This document shows, piece after piece, positions 57,873 to 64,000 of a DNA stretch of 64,000 bases. Under the pieces are notes generated by a model. The model was not told the DNA's origin. It saw nothing but the letters and a program-made list of their open reading frames with translations, and searched no databases. The DNA comes from Armatimonadota bacterium. Its GTDB lineage: Bacteria; Sysuimicrobiota; Sysuimicrobiia; Sysuimicrobiales; Humicultoraceae. The DNA is taken from positions 1,765,906 through 1,829,905 of the forward strand of contig JAVKHP010000001.1 of assembly GCA_031459855.1 (NCBI GenBank). Direction: 5' to 3'. The translations under genes and the position numbers were made by a program. The stretch's first letter is position 1. The number at the start of each line of letters is the position of its first letter.

Positions 57873-60086
57873 TCACATCCGGAGCGCCACGGCCCGGACG
57901 CCCGCGCGGGCGAGGACCTTAGGCACCGTTTCTACCGCCAACAGGGCAGCGCCCAAGATGATCAGAAGGTCCCCGGGGAGCCGAAGCTTGTTGAAGAACA
58001 ACACTTCGGGACGCTCGTAGAAGCTCAGGGCTCGAGCGGCAGCGTAGTCCGCTTGGACCGCCTCCCGCAGCTGCAGAACCCCGACAGGCGTCACGGCCAG
58101 GAACACCATGAGCGCAAGGCCGACATTCATAGCCCAGAACGCCGCCGCGAGTCGGTTCTCGCTCCAGCCCTCCGGGCGGGCATGCCGGAGAGCGTACAGG
58201 CTCAGCCCGACGGCCACGAACCCGAAGGCTCCTAGGAACGAGGCGTGACCGTGGGCCACGGTGAGGAAAGTGCCGTGCTGGTAGTAGTTCACCACCGGGA
58301 GGTTGATGAGCAGGCCAAGGATGCCCGACCCCACGAACTGCCACAGGGCGCTGGCGACGAAGAAGCGCAACGGCCAGCGCAAGGCCCCAGAGATCTCGGC
58401 GCCGCGGGCGAGGGCCCGTAGGGCCGTCCCCAGTAGCAGGAACAGGGGGATGACCTCCAGGGTGCTGAACACGCTGCCGATCCCCAGCCACAGCGGAGGT
58501 TCACCAACCCACCAGAAGTGGTGCCCGATGGCCAGGAACCCCGCCAGCAACACCAGAGCCCCTTCCAGGTACAAGGACTTGGTCACGTCCTCCCGGCTCA
58601 CCAGCCGGAGCCCCGCGAAGAACCACCCGAGCACGAGGATCTGGAAGAACGCGAAAATCCCCTCCACCCAGTGGTGGACCACCCACCACCGCCAGAAGTC
58701 GATGACCACCCAGTGGCTGGTGGGCCGGTACGCGAAGCTGGCGTAGAAGGCAGCCGTGATGCCAGCCCCGTTCCACACCAGCACCTGCAGCAGGGGGCGC
58801 CACGCGACGGCCGCGCCCCACAGGGCGGAGGCGAGGACCGCCACCCACAGGGTGAACCCCACAGCAATCCCAGCCCGCCACAGCCGCCCCATCTCCAGGT
58901 ACTCCGTGCCCTCGCTGCCCAGGAGCGGCGATCGGACCCACCCCTGAACGCTCGCGTACACGCCGAGGAGGGTCCCTGCCACGGACAGGAGGAGGACGAC
59001 CGCGGAGGCGTAGGCCACGGATCGGTGCCACGGCCGCTCCTGGCCGCCGAGGAGCAAGGCGACGTACAGGGCCGCGGACATCCACATCCCCACCACCCAC
59101 ACCACCGCCATGGCGGTGTGGGCCGAGCGCACGGCCTGGAAAGGCAGCACGGCCATGCGCTCCAGCCCCAAGCGGCGGAACAACCCGTAGAAGTCCTCCC
59201 GGGACGCGTACGCGTTGGCGAGGTAGCCGCCCGCCAGGGTCTGGAGGAGGAACACGAGGAAGCAGCCTCCCACGAGCAGCAGGGCAACCCGAGCCAAGAA
59301 GGCGGGCGGCCGGGCGGCGCGTTCCTCCAAGGGCGGCAGCGCGGGGATGGGCTCCAGACGCACCGCGCCGAAGACCACCACGACCAGCAGGGCCAGGACG
59401 AGAACCCACCCCACGGACCACGCGGTCCACAGCACCGTTCCCGGGGTCGGGACAAGGCCCAGCTCCGGCGTGGGCGGGAAGTTGTTGGTGTACGTCCCGT
59501 CGCCTCCGGGCCGGGGGGTCACGGACACCCAGGCGGCCCACGCCACGAAGGCCGCAAAAGGCCCGACCTCCTCCGTCCGCAGGGTGTTGGGGGCGATGCC
59601 GAGACGCCAGTCGCCGCCCACAAACCGGCTGCGGTACCGGCCCTCGATGAGCTGGTGGGCCTGGACCCAGGGAGCCGGGAGGACTGCGCGGTCTCCGTCC
59701 AGCCGGGCCTGTCCCAGGACCTCCCGGACCCGCAGCATCGCCCTCCGCCGCTCCTCGGCGGAAGCCCGGTGGGGAGGTTGGCCGAGCACGCGCTCCGCCA
59801 CCAAGTCGCGCAGCCAGGCCAGGTACTCCGCCCCGTAGTCGGGCCCGAAGTAGCTGCCGTTCCCGAACAGGGTACCGAACCCCATGAGGTTGCGGCGCTG
59901 GAAGACCTGTTGCCCGGCGCGCACGTCCGAAGTTGTGAACAGGACGGCCCCGTCCTCCCCCACGAAGGCTTCGGGGAGGGGCGGCAGGTGCCGGTAGGTC
60001 TGCGCCGCACCCCAGGCGAGGACCACGGCGCTCGCGACCACCACCGTCAGGAGCAGAGCGTTGGCCTGTCGCAGGCTCAAATACAC
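57873..60086 (-). CDS. quinol-type nitric oxide reductase (qNOR family)
   Basis: The gene encodes 737 residues. Residues 1-215 form the qNOR N-terminal helix and periplasmic domain ([21 protein letters not shown]), followed by about 12 helices of a NorB core. Probable metal ligands are His471/472 in VVHHWVEG, the GHH pair His522-523, and His613/615 in [10 protein letters not shown]. Glu475 is at the conserved catalytic-Glu place. Near His323 the quinol-site Glu seems replaced by Ala327. The enzyme reduces NO to N2O at the membrane. GTG start; no SD seen. It lies inside an 87-bp direct-repeat pair, suggesting insertion. Confidence 0.85.
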   Translation of the reverse strand: MYLSLRQANALLLTVVVASAVVLAWGAAQTYRHLPPLPEAFVGEDGAVLFTTSDVRAGQQVFQRRNLMGFGTLFGNGSYFGPDYGAEYLAWLRDLVAERVLGQPPHRASAEERRRAMLRVREVLGQARLDGDRAVLPAPWVQAHQLIEGRYRSRFVGGDWRLGIAPNTLRTEEVGPFAAFVAWAAWVSVTPRPGGDGTYTNNFPPTPELGLVPTPGTVLWTAWSVGWVLVLALLVVVVFGAVRLEPIPALPPLEERAARPPAFLARVALLLVGGCFLVFLLQTLAGGYLANAYASREDFYGLFRRLGLERMAVLPFQAVRSAHTAMAVVWVVGMWMSAALYVALLLGGQERPWHRSVAYASAVVLLLSVAGTLLGVYASVQGWVRSPLLGSEGTEYLEMGRLWRAGIAVGFTLWVAVLASALWGAAVAWRPLLQVLVWNGAGITAAFYASFAYRPTSHWVVIDFWRWWVVHHWVEGIFAFFQILVLGWFFAGLRLVSREDVTKSLYLEGALVLLAGFLAIGHHFWWVGEPPLWLGIGSVFSTLEVIPLFLLLGTALRALARGAEISGALRWPLRFFVASALWQFVGSGILGLLINLPVVNYYQHGTFLTVAHGHASFLGAFGFVAVGLSLYALRHARPEGWSENRLAAAFWAMNVGLALMVFLAVTPVGVLQLREAVQADYAAARALSFYERPEVLFFNKLRLPGDLLIILGAALLAVETVPKVLARAGVRAVALRM

Positions 60087-60433
60087 ACGGGGGAAGATTC
60101 AGCATCTGGAGACGGGAGCCCTGCTGTAGCGGCTGTTTGCGGGTCTACACGCGCAGGGGCGTGCTATAGGCCCTATAGGACGATGAAAGCTGCCATGGCC
60201 ACCCAGACTGCGGCGTTGGAAGGTCCCGCCCTTGCGGAAGTCCGTGAGGGCTTGGCCGCAGTGTCTTCTGTACCCAGGGTGGCCTTCACGATCTTGCTTC
60301 TCAGTGTCCGTGCGGGAAACCTCAAGCACAACGGGCGCAGGCGCGCCAGCCTGCGAAGCTCCGGCCGCTTGCCCTCGATGGTGAGCACCGGGAACGCGGC
60401 CGAACATGGCACTCCCGTGGCTGCGGTTCTCTC
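60087..60433. other. upstream region of the nitric oxide reductase gene (~350 bp)
   Basis: No confident gene. Both minus-strand frames through 60180-60420 are open for about 80 codons, one ending in a hydrophobic AAVWVAMAAFIVL, but no family is recognised. This may be a decayed gene brought in with the reductase. A palindrome lies at 60164. Confidence 0.35.
60164..60178. promoter_or_regulatory. 15-bp palindrome upstream of the nitric oxide reductase gene
   Basis: CTATAGG-C-CCTATAG is a perfect inverted repeat about 80 bases before the NOR start. It contains TATAGG on both strands and could be a -10 region overlapped by an operator for an NO-sensing regulator. Confidence 0.4.
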
Positions 60434-60520
60434 GTGGCGCCTACGGCGCGTCCTCCTCGCCGGCGCCCAGATAGTACACGATCGTGGCCGCGTACAGGCG
60501 GGCCGCTGCCACCAGCTCGT
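60434..60520 (-). repeat. 87-bp direct repeat, right copy (3' end of the M20 gene)
   Basis: It matches 57591-57677 at 85 of 87 positions in the same orientation; the period is 2843 bp. Similarity ends sharply on both sides. Confidence 0.9.
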
Positions 60521-61688
60521 CGATGGCCACGTACTCGTCGACCTGGTGGGGCAGCTCGCGCTTCCCCGGTCCGATGGTGACGATCGGGAGGCCGCCCCAC
60601 GCGTGCAGGAATGTGCCGTCGGTGGCGCCCGGCACACCGCCGTAGCGCGCGGGCCGACCCAGCGCCACTTCGCACGCCCGCGCTACCGCCTGCACGATCG
60701 GCGCGTCGGCGGGCGTTGCGATCCACGGGCGGTCCTCGACCAGCTCGAGGCGGATCGCCGCCCGCGGGTCGCCGGCGCGAGTGCCCTCGGCCAGCGCCTC
60801 CATGGCCGCCAGCACCGCCGCGTGGTCCTGCCCGGGCACGGTGCGTACGTCGACCGTGACCTGCGCCTCGCCCGCCATGACGTTGAACTGCGGCTCGCCG
60901 TGGACCGGGGCGCGCATCGTGGTGGGCGTCACGTGGGGCAGGCCCAGGAACGGATGGCTGCCCACGCGCGCCTGTTCCCGGTGCTCGAGCTCGCCCAGGC
61001 CCAGCACGAACTGCGCCGCCCACGGGATGGGGTTGGCGCCCGCGTAGGGCATGGCTCCGTGGGCCATCTTGCCGACGAACGTGGCCAGCACACGCATGGC
61101 GCCTTTCTGGTACAGGCAGAGCTCGTTCTCCTCGGGCTCGCACACCACCGCCGCGTCGAACCCCTGGCAGCCTCCGGCGCGCACGAACGCCTTCACGCCC
61201 AGCATCAGGCCTTCCTCGTCGGCGAGCGCTGCCAGCCGCACGCGTCCCGGCAGGTCGGGCACGGTGCGGCGGACAGCGTCGAGTGCCACGATCGCCGCCG
61301 CCAGCCCGCCCTTCATGTCGCACGCCCCGCGGCCCCAGATGCGCCCGTCGGCCACGACGGCGTCGAAGGGCGGGTAGGTCCAGGCGGCTGGGTCGCCCTC
61401 GGTCACCACGTCGGTGTGGCCTTCGAGGATCAGGCCGCGGCCGGGCCGGCCGGTCTCCCAGTCGGCGACCACGTTGGGACGGCCGGGGGCTGCCAGGGAG
61501 GTCGACACCATGAGGCCCCGCGCGCGGAGGTCCTCGGCGAGGTACGCCGCGACCGCGGCCTCCGTGCCGGCGGGGTCCCCCGGGCGGATCACGCTGGGGA
61601 TGCGCACGAGCGCGCACGTCAGCGCCACCACCTCGTCGGGATCCACGGCCGCGGCGGCGCGCGCCGCCAGCTCGCGCAGCGCGCTCAC
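60441..61688 (-). CDS. M20-family metallopeptidase (ArgE/DapE-like)
   Basis: The gene encodes 415 residues. Zinc-site motifs are LEGHTDVVTEGDPAAW, WGRGACDMKGGLAAAIVAL, DEEGLMLGVKAF and CEPEENELCLY; the dimerisation domain follows (KMAHGAMPYAGANPI), and the last ligand is in GATDGTFLHAWGGLPIVTIG. It hydrolyses amide bonds of N-acyl amino acids or small peptides, consistent with the dipeptide importer upstream. GTG 61688 overlaps the permease stop (GTGA). Its last 26 codons are duplicated at 57591. Confidence 0.93.
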   Translation of the reverse strand: MSALRELAARAAAAVDPDEVVALTCALVRIPSVIRPGDPAGTEAAVAAYLAEDLRARGLMVSTSLAAPGRPNVVADWETGRPGRGLILEGHTDVVTEGDPAAWTYPPFDAVVADGRIWGRGACDMKGGLAAAIVALDAVRRTVPDLPGRVRLAALADEEGLMLGVKAFVRAGGCQGFDAAVVCEPEENELCLYQKGAMRVLATFVGKMAHGAMPYAGANPIPWAAQFVLGLGELEHREQARVGSHPFLGLPHVTPTTMRAPVHGEPQFNVMAGEAQVTVDVRTVPGQDHAAVLAAMEALAEGTRAGDPRAAIRLELVEDRPWIATPADAPIVQAVARACEVALGRPARYGGVPGATDGTFLHAWGGLPIVTIGPGKRELPHQVDEYVAIDELVAAARLYAATIVYYLGAGEEDAP

Positions 61689-62572
61689 GGCCCGGCCCCG
61701 CCCCGCAGCCGGGGATCCAGCAGGTCGCGCAGGCCGTCGCCCAGCAGGTTGAAGCCCAGGACGGCTGCCGCGATGGTCACCCCGGGCCAGATCGCCATCC
61801 ACCACGCGATGAAGAGCACGTCGCGCGCCTCCTGCAGCATGCCGCCCCACGACGGGGTGGGCGGCTGCGTGCCCAGGCCCAGGTAGCTGAGCGACGCCTC
61901 GGCCAGCACCGCGCCCGAGAACGCCACCGTGCCCTGGATCAGCAGCGGCCCGGCGATGTTGGGCAGCACGTGGCGGGCGACGATGCGCCCCTCCGGCGCG
62001 CCAAGCGCGCGCGCTGCCAGCACGAACTCCTGGTGGCGGACGGCCAGCGTCTGCGCGCGGCTCAAACGCGCGAAGATCGGCACCAGCACGATCCCGATGG
62101 CGACCATCGCCTGCACGTGGCCCGGGCCCAGCGCCGCGATCATCATCACGGCCAGCAGCAGGGCCGGGAACGCCAGCAGCCCGTCCATGACGCGCATGAC
62201 CACGCTGTCGAGCGCTCCGCCGCGGAAGCCCGCCACGAGCCCCAGCGGTACGCCCGTCCCCGCGCCGATCAGCACCGCGGTGGCGCCCACGGCCATCGCC
62301 ACGCGGCCGCCGTGCAGCAGCCGGCTGGCGACGTCGCGGCCCAGGCGGTCGGTGCCCAGCAGGTGGCCGCCGCCAGGCGGTGCGAGCCGCCCCGCCGGAT
62401 CCACGGCCGTGGGATCGTAGGGCGCCAGCCAGGGCGCTCCCAGCGCCAGCACCACCAGCGTCGTCACCAGCGCCCCGCCGGCCACCAGCGGCGGGTTCAG
62501 CCGGCGCCGGCGCGGGGGCGCGGGCCGGCCGCGTGCGAGCGGAAGGCGGAGCGCGGACGGCGGCGTGGTCAT
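61685..62572 (-). CDS. peptide/nickel-type ABC permease (DppC)
   Basis: The gene encodes 295 residues. The N-terminal helix is followed by LLGTDRLGRDVASRLLHGGR, the DppC signature, and the docking loop EFVLAARALGAPEGRIVARH. A C-terminal GDGLRDLLDPRLRG is characteristic. It forms the importer channel with the DppB protein. ATG 62572 overlaps the stop of a mini-ORF (ATGA). Confidence 0.94.
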   Translation of the reverse strand: MTTPPSALRLPLARGRPAPPRRRRLNPPLVAGGALVTTLVVLALGAPWLAPYDPTAVDPAGRLAPPGGGHLLGTDRLGRDVASRLLHGGRVAMAVGATAVLIGAGTGVPLGLVAGFRGGALDSVVMRVMDGLLAFPALLLAVMMIAALGPGHVQAMVAIGIVLVPIFARLSRAQTLAVRHQEFVLAARALGAPEGRIVARHVLPNIAGPLLIQGTVAFSGAVLAEASLSYLGLGTQPPTPSWGGMLQEARDVLFIAWWMAIWPGVTIAAAVLGFNLLGDGLRDLLDPRLRGGAGP

Positions 62573-62640
62573 GCGTAGCTATTGGTGCAGGTGCTGGCAC
62601 CACGCACGAGCGGGCAGCGGGCGGACGGTCGCGTGGTCAC
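62569..62640 (-). other. coupling mini-ORF, 23 codons, copy of the DppC N-terminus
   Basis: GTG 62640 lies two bases after the DppB stop; the TGA overlaps the DppC ATG. It begins VTTRPSARCPLVRG, against MTTPPSALRLPLARG in DppC, so it is a diverged copy of the first 14 codons. GCGGACGG blocks at 62553 and 62621 mark a 68-bp duplication. Confidence 0.5.
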
Positions 62641-62642
62641 GC

Positions 62643-63584
62643 TCAGTCGTAGGTGATGCGCGGGTCGGCCGCCGCGTAGAGGAGGTCGACGGCCAGGTTG
62701 AGCAGCGTGAACATCGTGGCGATGGTGAGCACGGCGCCCTGCACGATCAGCAGGTCCCGCGCGTAGATGCCCTGCAGCAGCAGCCGGCCCAGGCCCGGCA
62801 GGCCGAAGACCTGTTCGATGACGATCGTGCCGCCCAGCAGGAAGCCCAGCTGCAGGCCCGCCACGGTGAGCACCGGGATCAGCGCGTTGCGCAGCACGTG
62901 CCGCCGGAGCACGGTGACCTCGCCCAGGCCCTTGCTGCGGGCGGTGCGCACGTAGTCGCGCCGCAGTTCGTCGAGCACCGCCGCCCGCACCAGGCGCGTG
63001 AGCGCCGCCGCGCGCTCCAGGCCCAGGGCCAGCGCCGGCAGCGCCAGGTGCCGCAGCCACTGCGCCGGATCGCGCGCCAGCGCCGCGTAGCCCTGCAGCG
63101 GGAAGACGGGCCACGCCGCGGCGAAGCCCAACAGCAGGAGGATCCCCAACCAGAACGTCGGGATCGCCAGCCCCACCTGCGACCCCGCCAGTGCCGCCAG
63201 GTCGAGCGCCGACCATGCGCGTCGGGCCGCCGCGATGCCCACCGGGAGCGCAACGCCCAGGGCCACGGCCATCGCCGCCATCGCGACCGACACCGTGACG
63301 GGCAGCCGCTGGGCGAGCAACCGTGTCACGGGCTCGCGGTACGCGACCGAGGTGCCCAGGTCGACGCGGGCCAGCCGGCCCAGCCACTCGACGTAGCGCA
63401 CCACCAGCGGCCGGTCGAGCCCCAGCTCGCGCCGCAGCCGACTGAGCTCGTCGGGGCGGGCATCGACGCCCAACATGATGGTGGCCACGTCGCCCGGGAC
63501 CACCTGGAGCGCCAGGAACGTGGCGGTGGCGACCACGAGGACCGTGGGCACCACCGCCAGCAGCCGCCGGAGGACGAACGGCAT
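62643..63584 (-). CDS. peptide/nickel-type ABC permease (DppB)
   Basis: The gene encodes 313 residues. The DppB start LRRLLAVVPTVLVVATATF, the extracytoplasmic loop LRRELGLDRPLVVRYVEWL, the docking loop DYVRTARSKGLGEVTVLRRH and the FGLPGLGRLLLQGIYARD segment are all typical. It is the partner of DppC and of the binding protein encoded upstream. A hairpin lies two bases before the ATG. Confidence 0.95.
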   Translation of the reverse strand: MPFVLRRLLAVVPTVLVVATATFLALQVVPGDVATIMLGVDARPDELSRLRRELGLDRPLVVRYVEWLGRLARVDLGTSVAYREPVTRLLAQRLPVTVSVAMAAMAVALGVALPVGIAAARRAWSALDLAALAGSQVGLAIPTFWLGILLLLGFAAAWPVFPLQGYAALARDPAQWLRHLALPALALGLERAAALTRLVRAAVLDELRRDYVRTARSKGLGEVTVLRRHVLRNALIPVLTVAGLQLGFLLGGTIVIEQVFGLPGLGRLLLQGIYARDLLIVQGAVLTIATMFTLLNLAVDLLYAAADPRITYD

Positions 63585-63585
63585 G

Positions 63586-63608
63586 GTCCCCGCGGGCTAC
63601 GCGGGGAC
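63586..63608 (-). promoter_or_regulatory. 9-bp hairpin covering the dppB-like ribosome-binding site
   Basis: GTCCCCGCG / CGCGGGGAC with a five-base loop (63586-63594 and 63600-63608). The GGGG before the ATG is inside the stem, so translation may depend on ribosomes arriving from the upstream gene. Confidence 0.45.
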
Positions 63609-63649
63609 GTGCACGGGCGCCGCGGGGGCGCGTCGGGCCGCCGGCTCCA

Positions 63650-64000
63650 TCACTTCGTCGTCTTCCGGAAGTCGAACGTGTCGATGGCGTAGAGCTGGCG
63701 GAAGTCGCGCACCGACCGCTGGGTGCCCATGTAGAGCACCGGCGTGCCCAACGGGATCAGCATCACGTCCTCGGTCATCTTCTTGAGCGCCTCGGCGTAG
63801 ATCCGCTTGCGGTGGTCGGGGTTGGTGGTCAGGCGGCCGGCGAGGATCAGGTCGGCCACGCGGGGGTTGTCGTAGCGCACGTAGTTGGGCGGTACCCTGC
63901 TGGGGTCGCCGAACCCCGCCAGCCGGCCGTCGGGGTCGAGCTTGCCCGTGTGGCCGATGATGGTCAGGTCGTACTCGCCGCCGGCGTAGATGCGCGACAG
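63650..64000 (-). CDS. peptide ABC transporter substrate-binding protein (SBP family 5), partial
   Basis: The frame is open to the window edge, so only the C-terminal 116 residues are seen. IYAGGEYDLTIIGHTG, RYDNPRVADLILAGRLTTN, and then the RKRIYAEALKKMTEDVMLIPLG block with the VLYMG strand, are the normal end of DppA/OppA-type binding proteins. It delivers peptides or other ligands to the DppBC channel. No ATPase genes for this system are in the window. Confidence 0.9.
   Translation of the reverse strand: MSRIYAGGEYDLTIIGHTGKLDPDGRLAGFGDPSRVPPNYVRYDNPRVADLILAGRLTTNPDHRKRIYAEALKKMTEDVMLIPLGTPVLYMGTQRSVRDFRQLYAIDTFDFRKTTK

Noticed and set aside
57873-60086. Nitric oxide dismutase (NOD) rather than reductase
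   Set aside because: NOD replaces an FeB histidine by Asn; here the GHH pair is intact, so a reductase is more likely.
60173-60407. A gene upstream of the NOR gene on the minus strand
   Set aside because: Two frames are open but neither shows a family motif, a good start signal or convincing composition.
57591-60520. Classical IS element or transposon
   Set aside because: No transposase, no terminal inverted repeats, and an 87-bp direct repeat is too long for a target-site duplication.
58518-61886. A 1122-codon open frame on the + strand
   Set aside because: It is antisense to the NOR and M20 genes, rich in Arg/His/Gln/Pro, and has no domain. Long stop-free antisense frames are normal at this GC content.

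Overview
The window is very GC-rich and densely packed, with long co-directional operons. GTG and TTG starts are common, and neighbouring genes often overlap by four bases (GTGA, ATGA or TTGA). Gene content is that of a free-living heterotroph: at least six ABC transport systems, oxidoreductases, LutABC lactate oxidation, glycerol/glycerate/glycogen enzymes, sulfur-transfer genes and a nitric oxide reductase. The high GC, the SD-led starts mixed with apparently leaderless ones, and the protein families suggest an uncultured soil or thermal lineage such as the CSP1-3/Armatimonadota-Chloroflexota neighbourhood. There is no rRNA, so this placement is only an impression.

Layout. 1-1309: end of a PEGA/NPCBM protein and a small membrane protein. 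1736-11334 (+): a PP-loop enzyme, then a sugar ABC importer with a MOSC gene inside it, then DUF4127, FAD oxidoreductase, TIM-barrel-like and MFS genes. 11461-15759 (-): a sulfur operon (rhodanese, YeeE/YedE carrier, TusA-like) running into HAD phosphatase and DMT exporter genes. 16260-18841 (-): a NitT/TauT-type ABC importer without a binding protein. 18942-20550: tRNA-Gly(CCC), a frameshifted coiled-coil nuclease-like gene, and EF-P. 20926-34947 (-): a roughly 14-kb catabolic operon with penicillin acylase, two ABC importers, IclR, a Gfo/Idh/MocA dehydrogenase, two xylose-isomerase-like proteins, a luciferase-like monooxygenase and a nucleoside hydrolase. 35115-38242: an HD-GYP protein divergent from a TPR-HTH-TPR regulator. 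38729-50642 (+): a SelA-like PLP enzyme, a sarcosine-oxidase-like flavoenzyme, GlpK, a zincin, an MBL hydrolase, glycerate kinase, GlgA and LutABC. 50739-55445: a Rid protein, an RHH/DUF5678 plus retropepsin pair, an ABC-2 exporter and VapBC. 55651-64000 (-): a dipeptide ABC importer, M20 peptidase, SDR and glycosyltransferase genes, split by a qNOR-type gene.

Two structural signals stand out. First, many gene junctions carry a tandem micro-duplication, usually 61-98 bp, of the end of the upstream gene plus the start of the downstream gene. Each creates a mini-ORF of about 22-41 codons that joins the stop of one gene to the start of the next, usually by the same 4-base overlaps. Examples lie at 6296, 9948/10070, 17094, 31192, 39883, 48237, 49786, 56771 and 62640. 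The duplication length nearly always has the residue modulo 3 that preserves the coupling. Second, the nitric oxide reductase gene sits between two 87-bp direct repeats (57591-57677 and 60434-60520; 85/87 identical). These are two copies of the 3' end of the M20 peptidase gene, so the reductase looks like a recent insertion into an M20-SDR operon.
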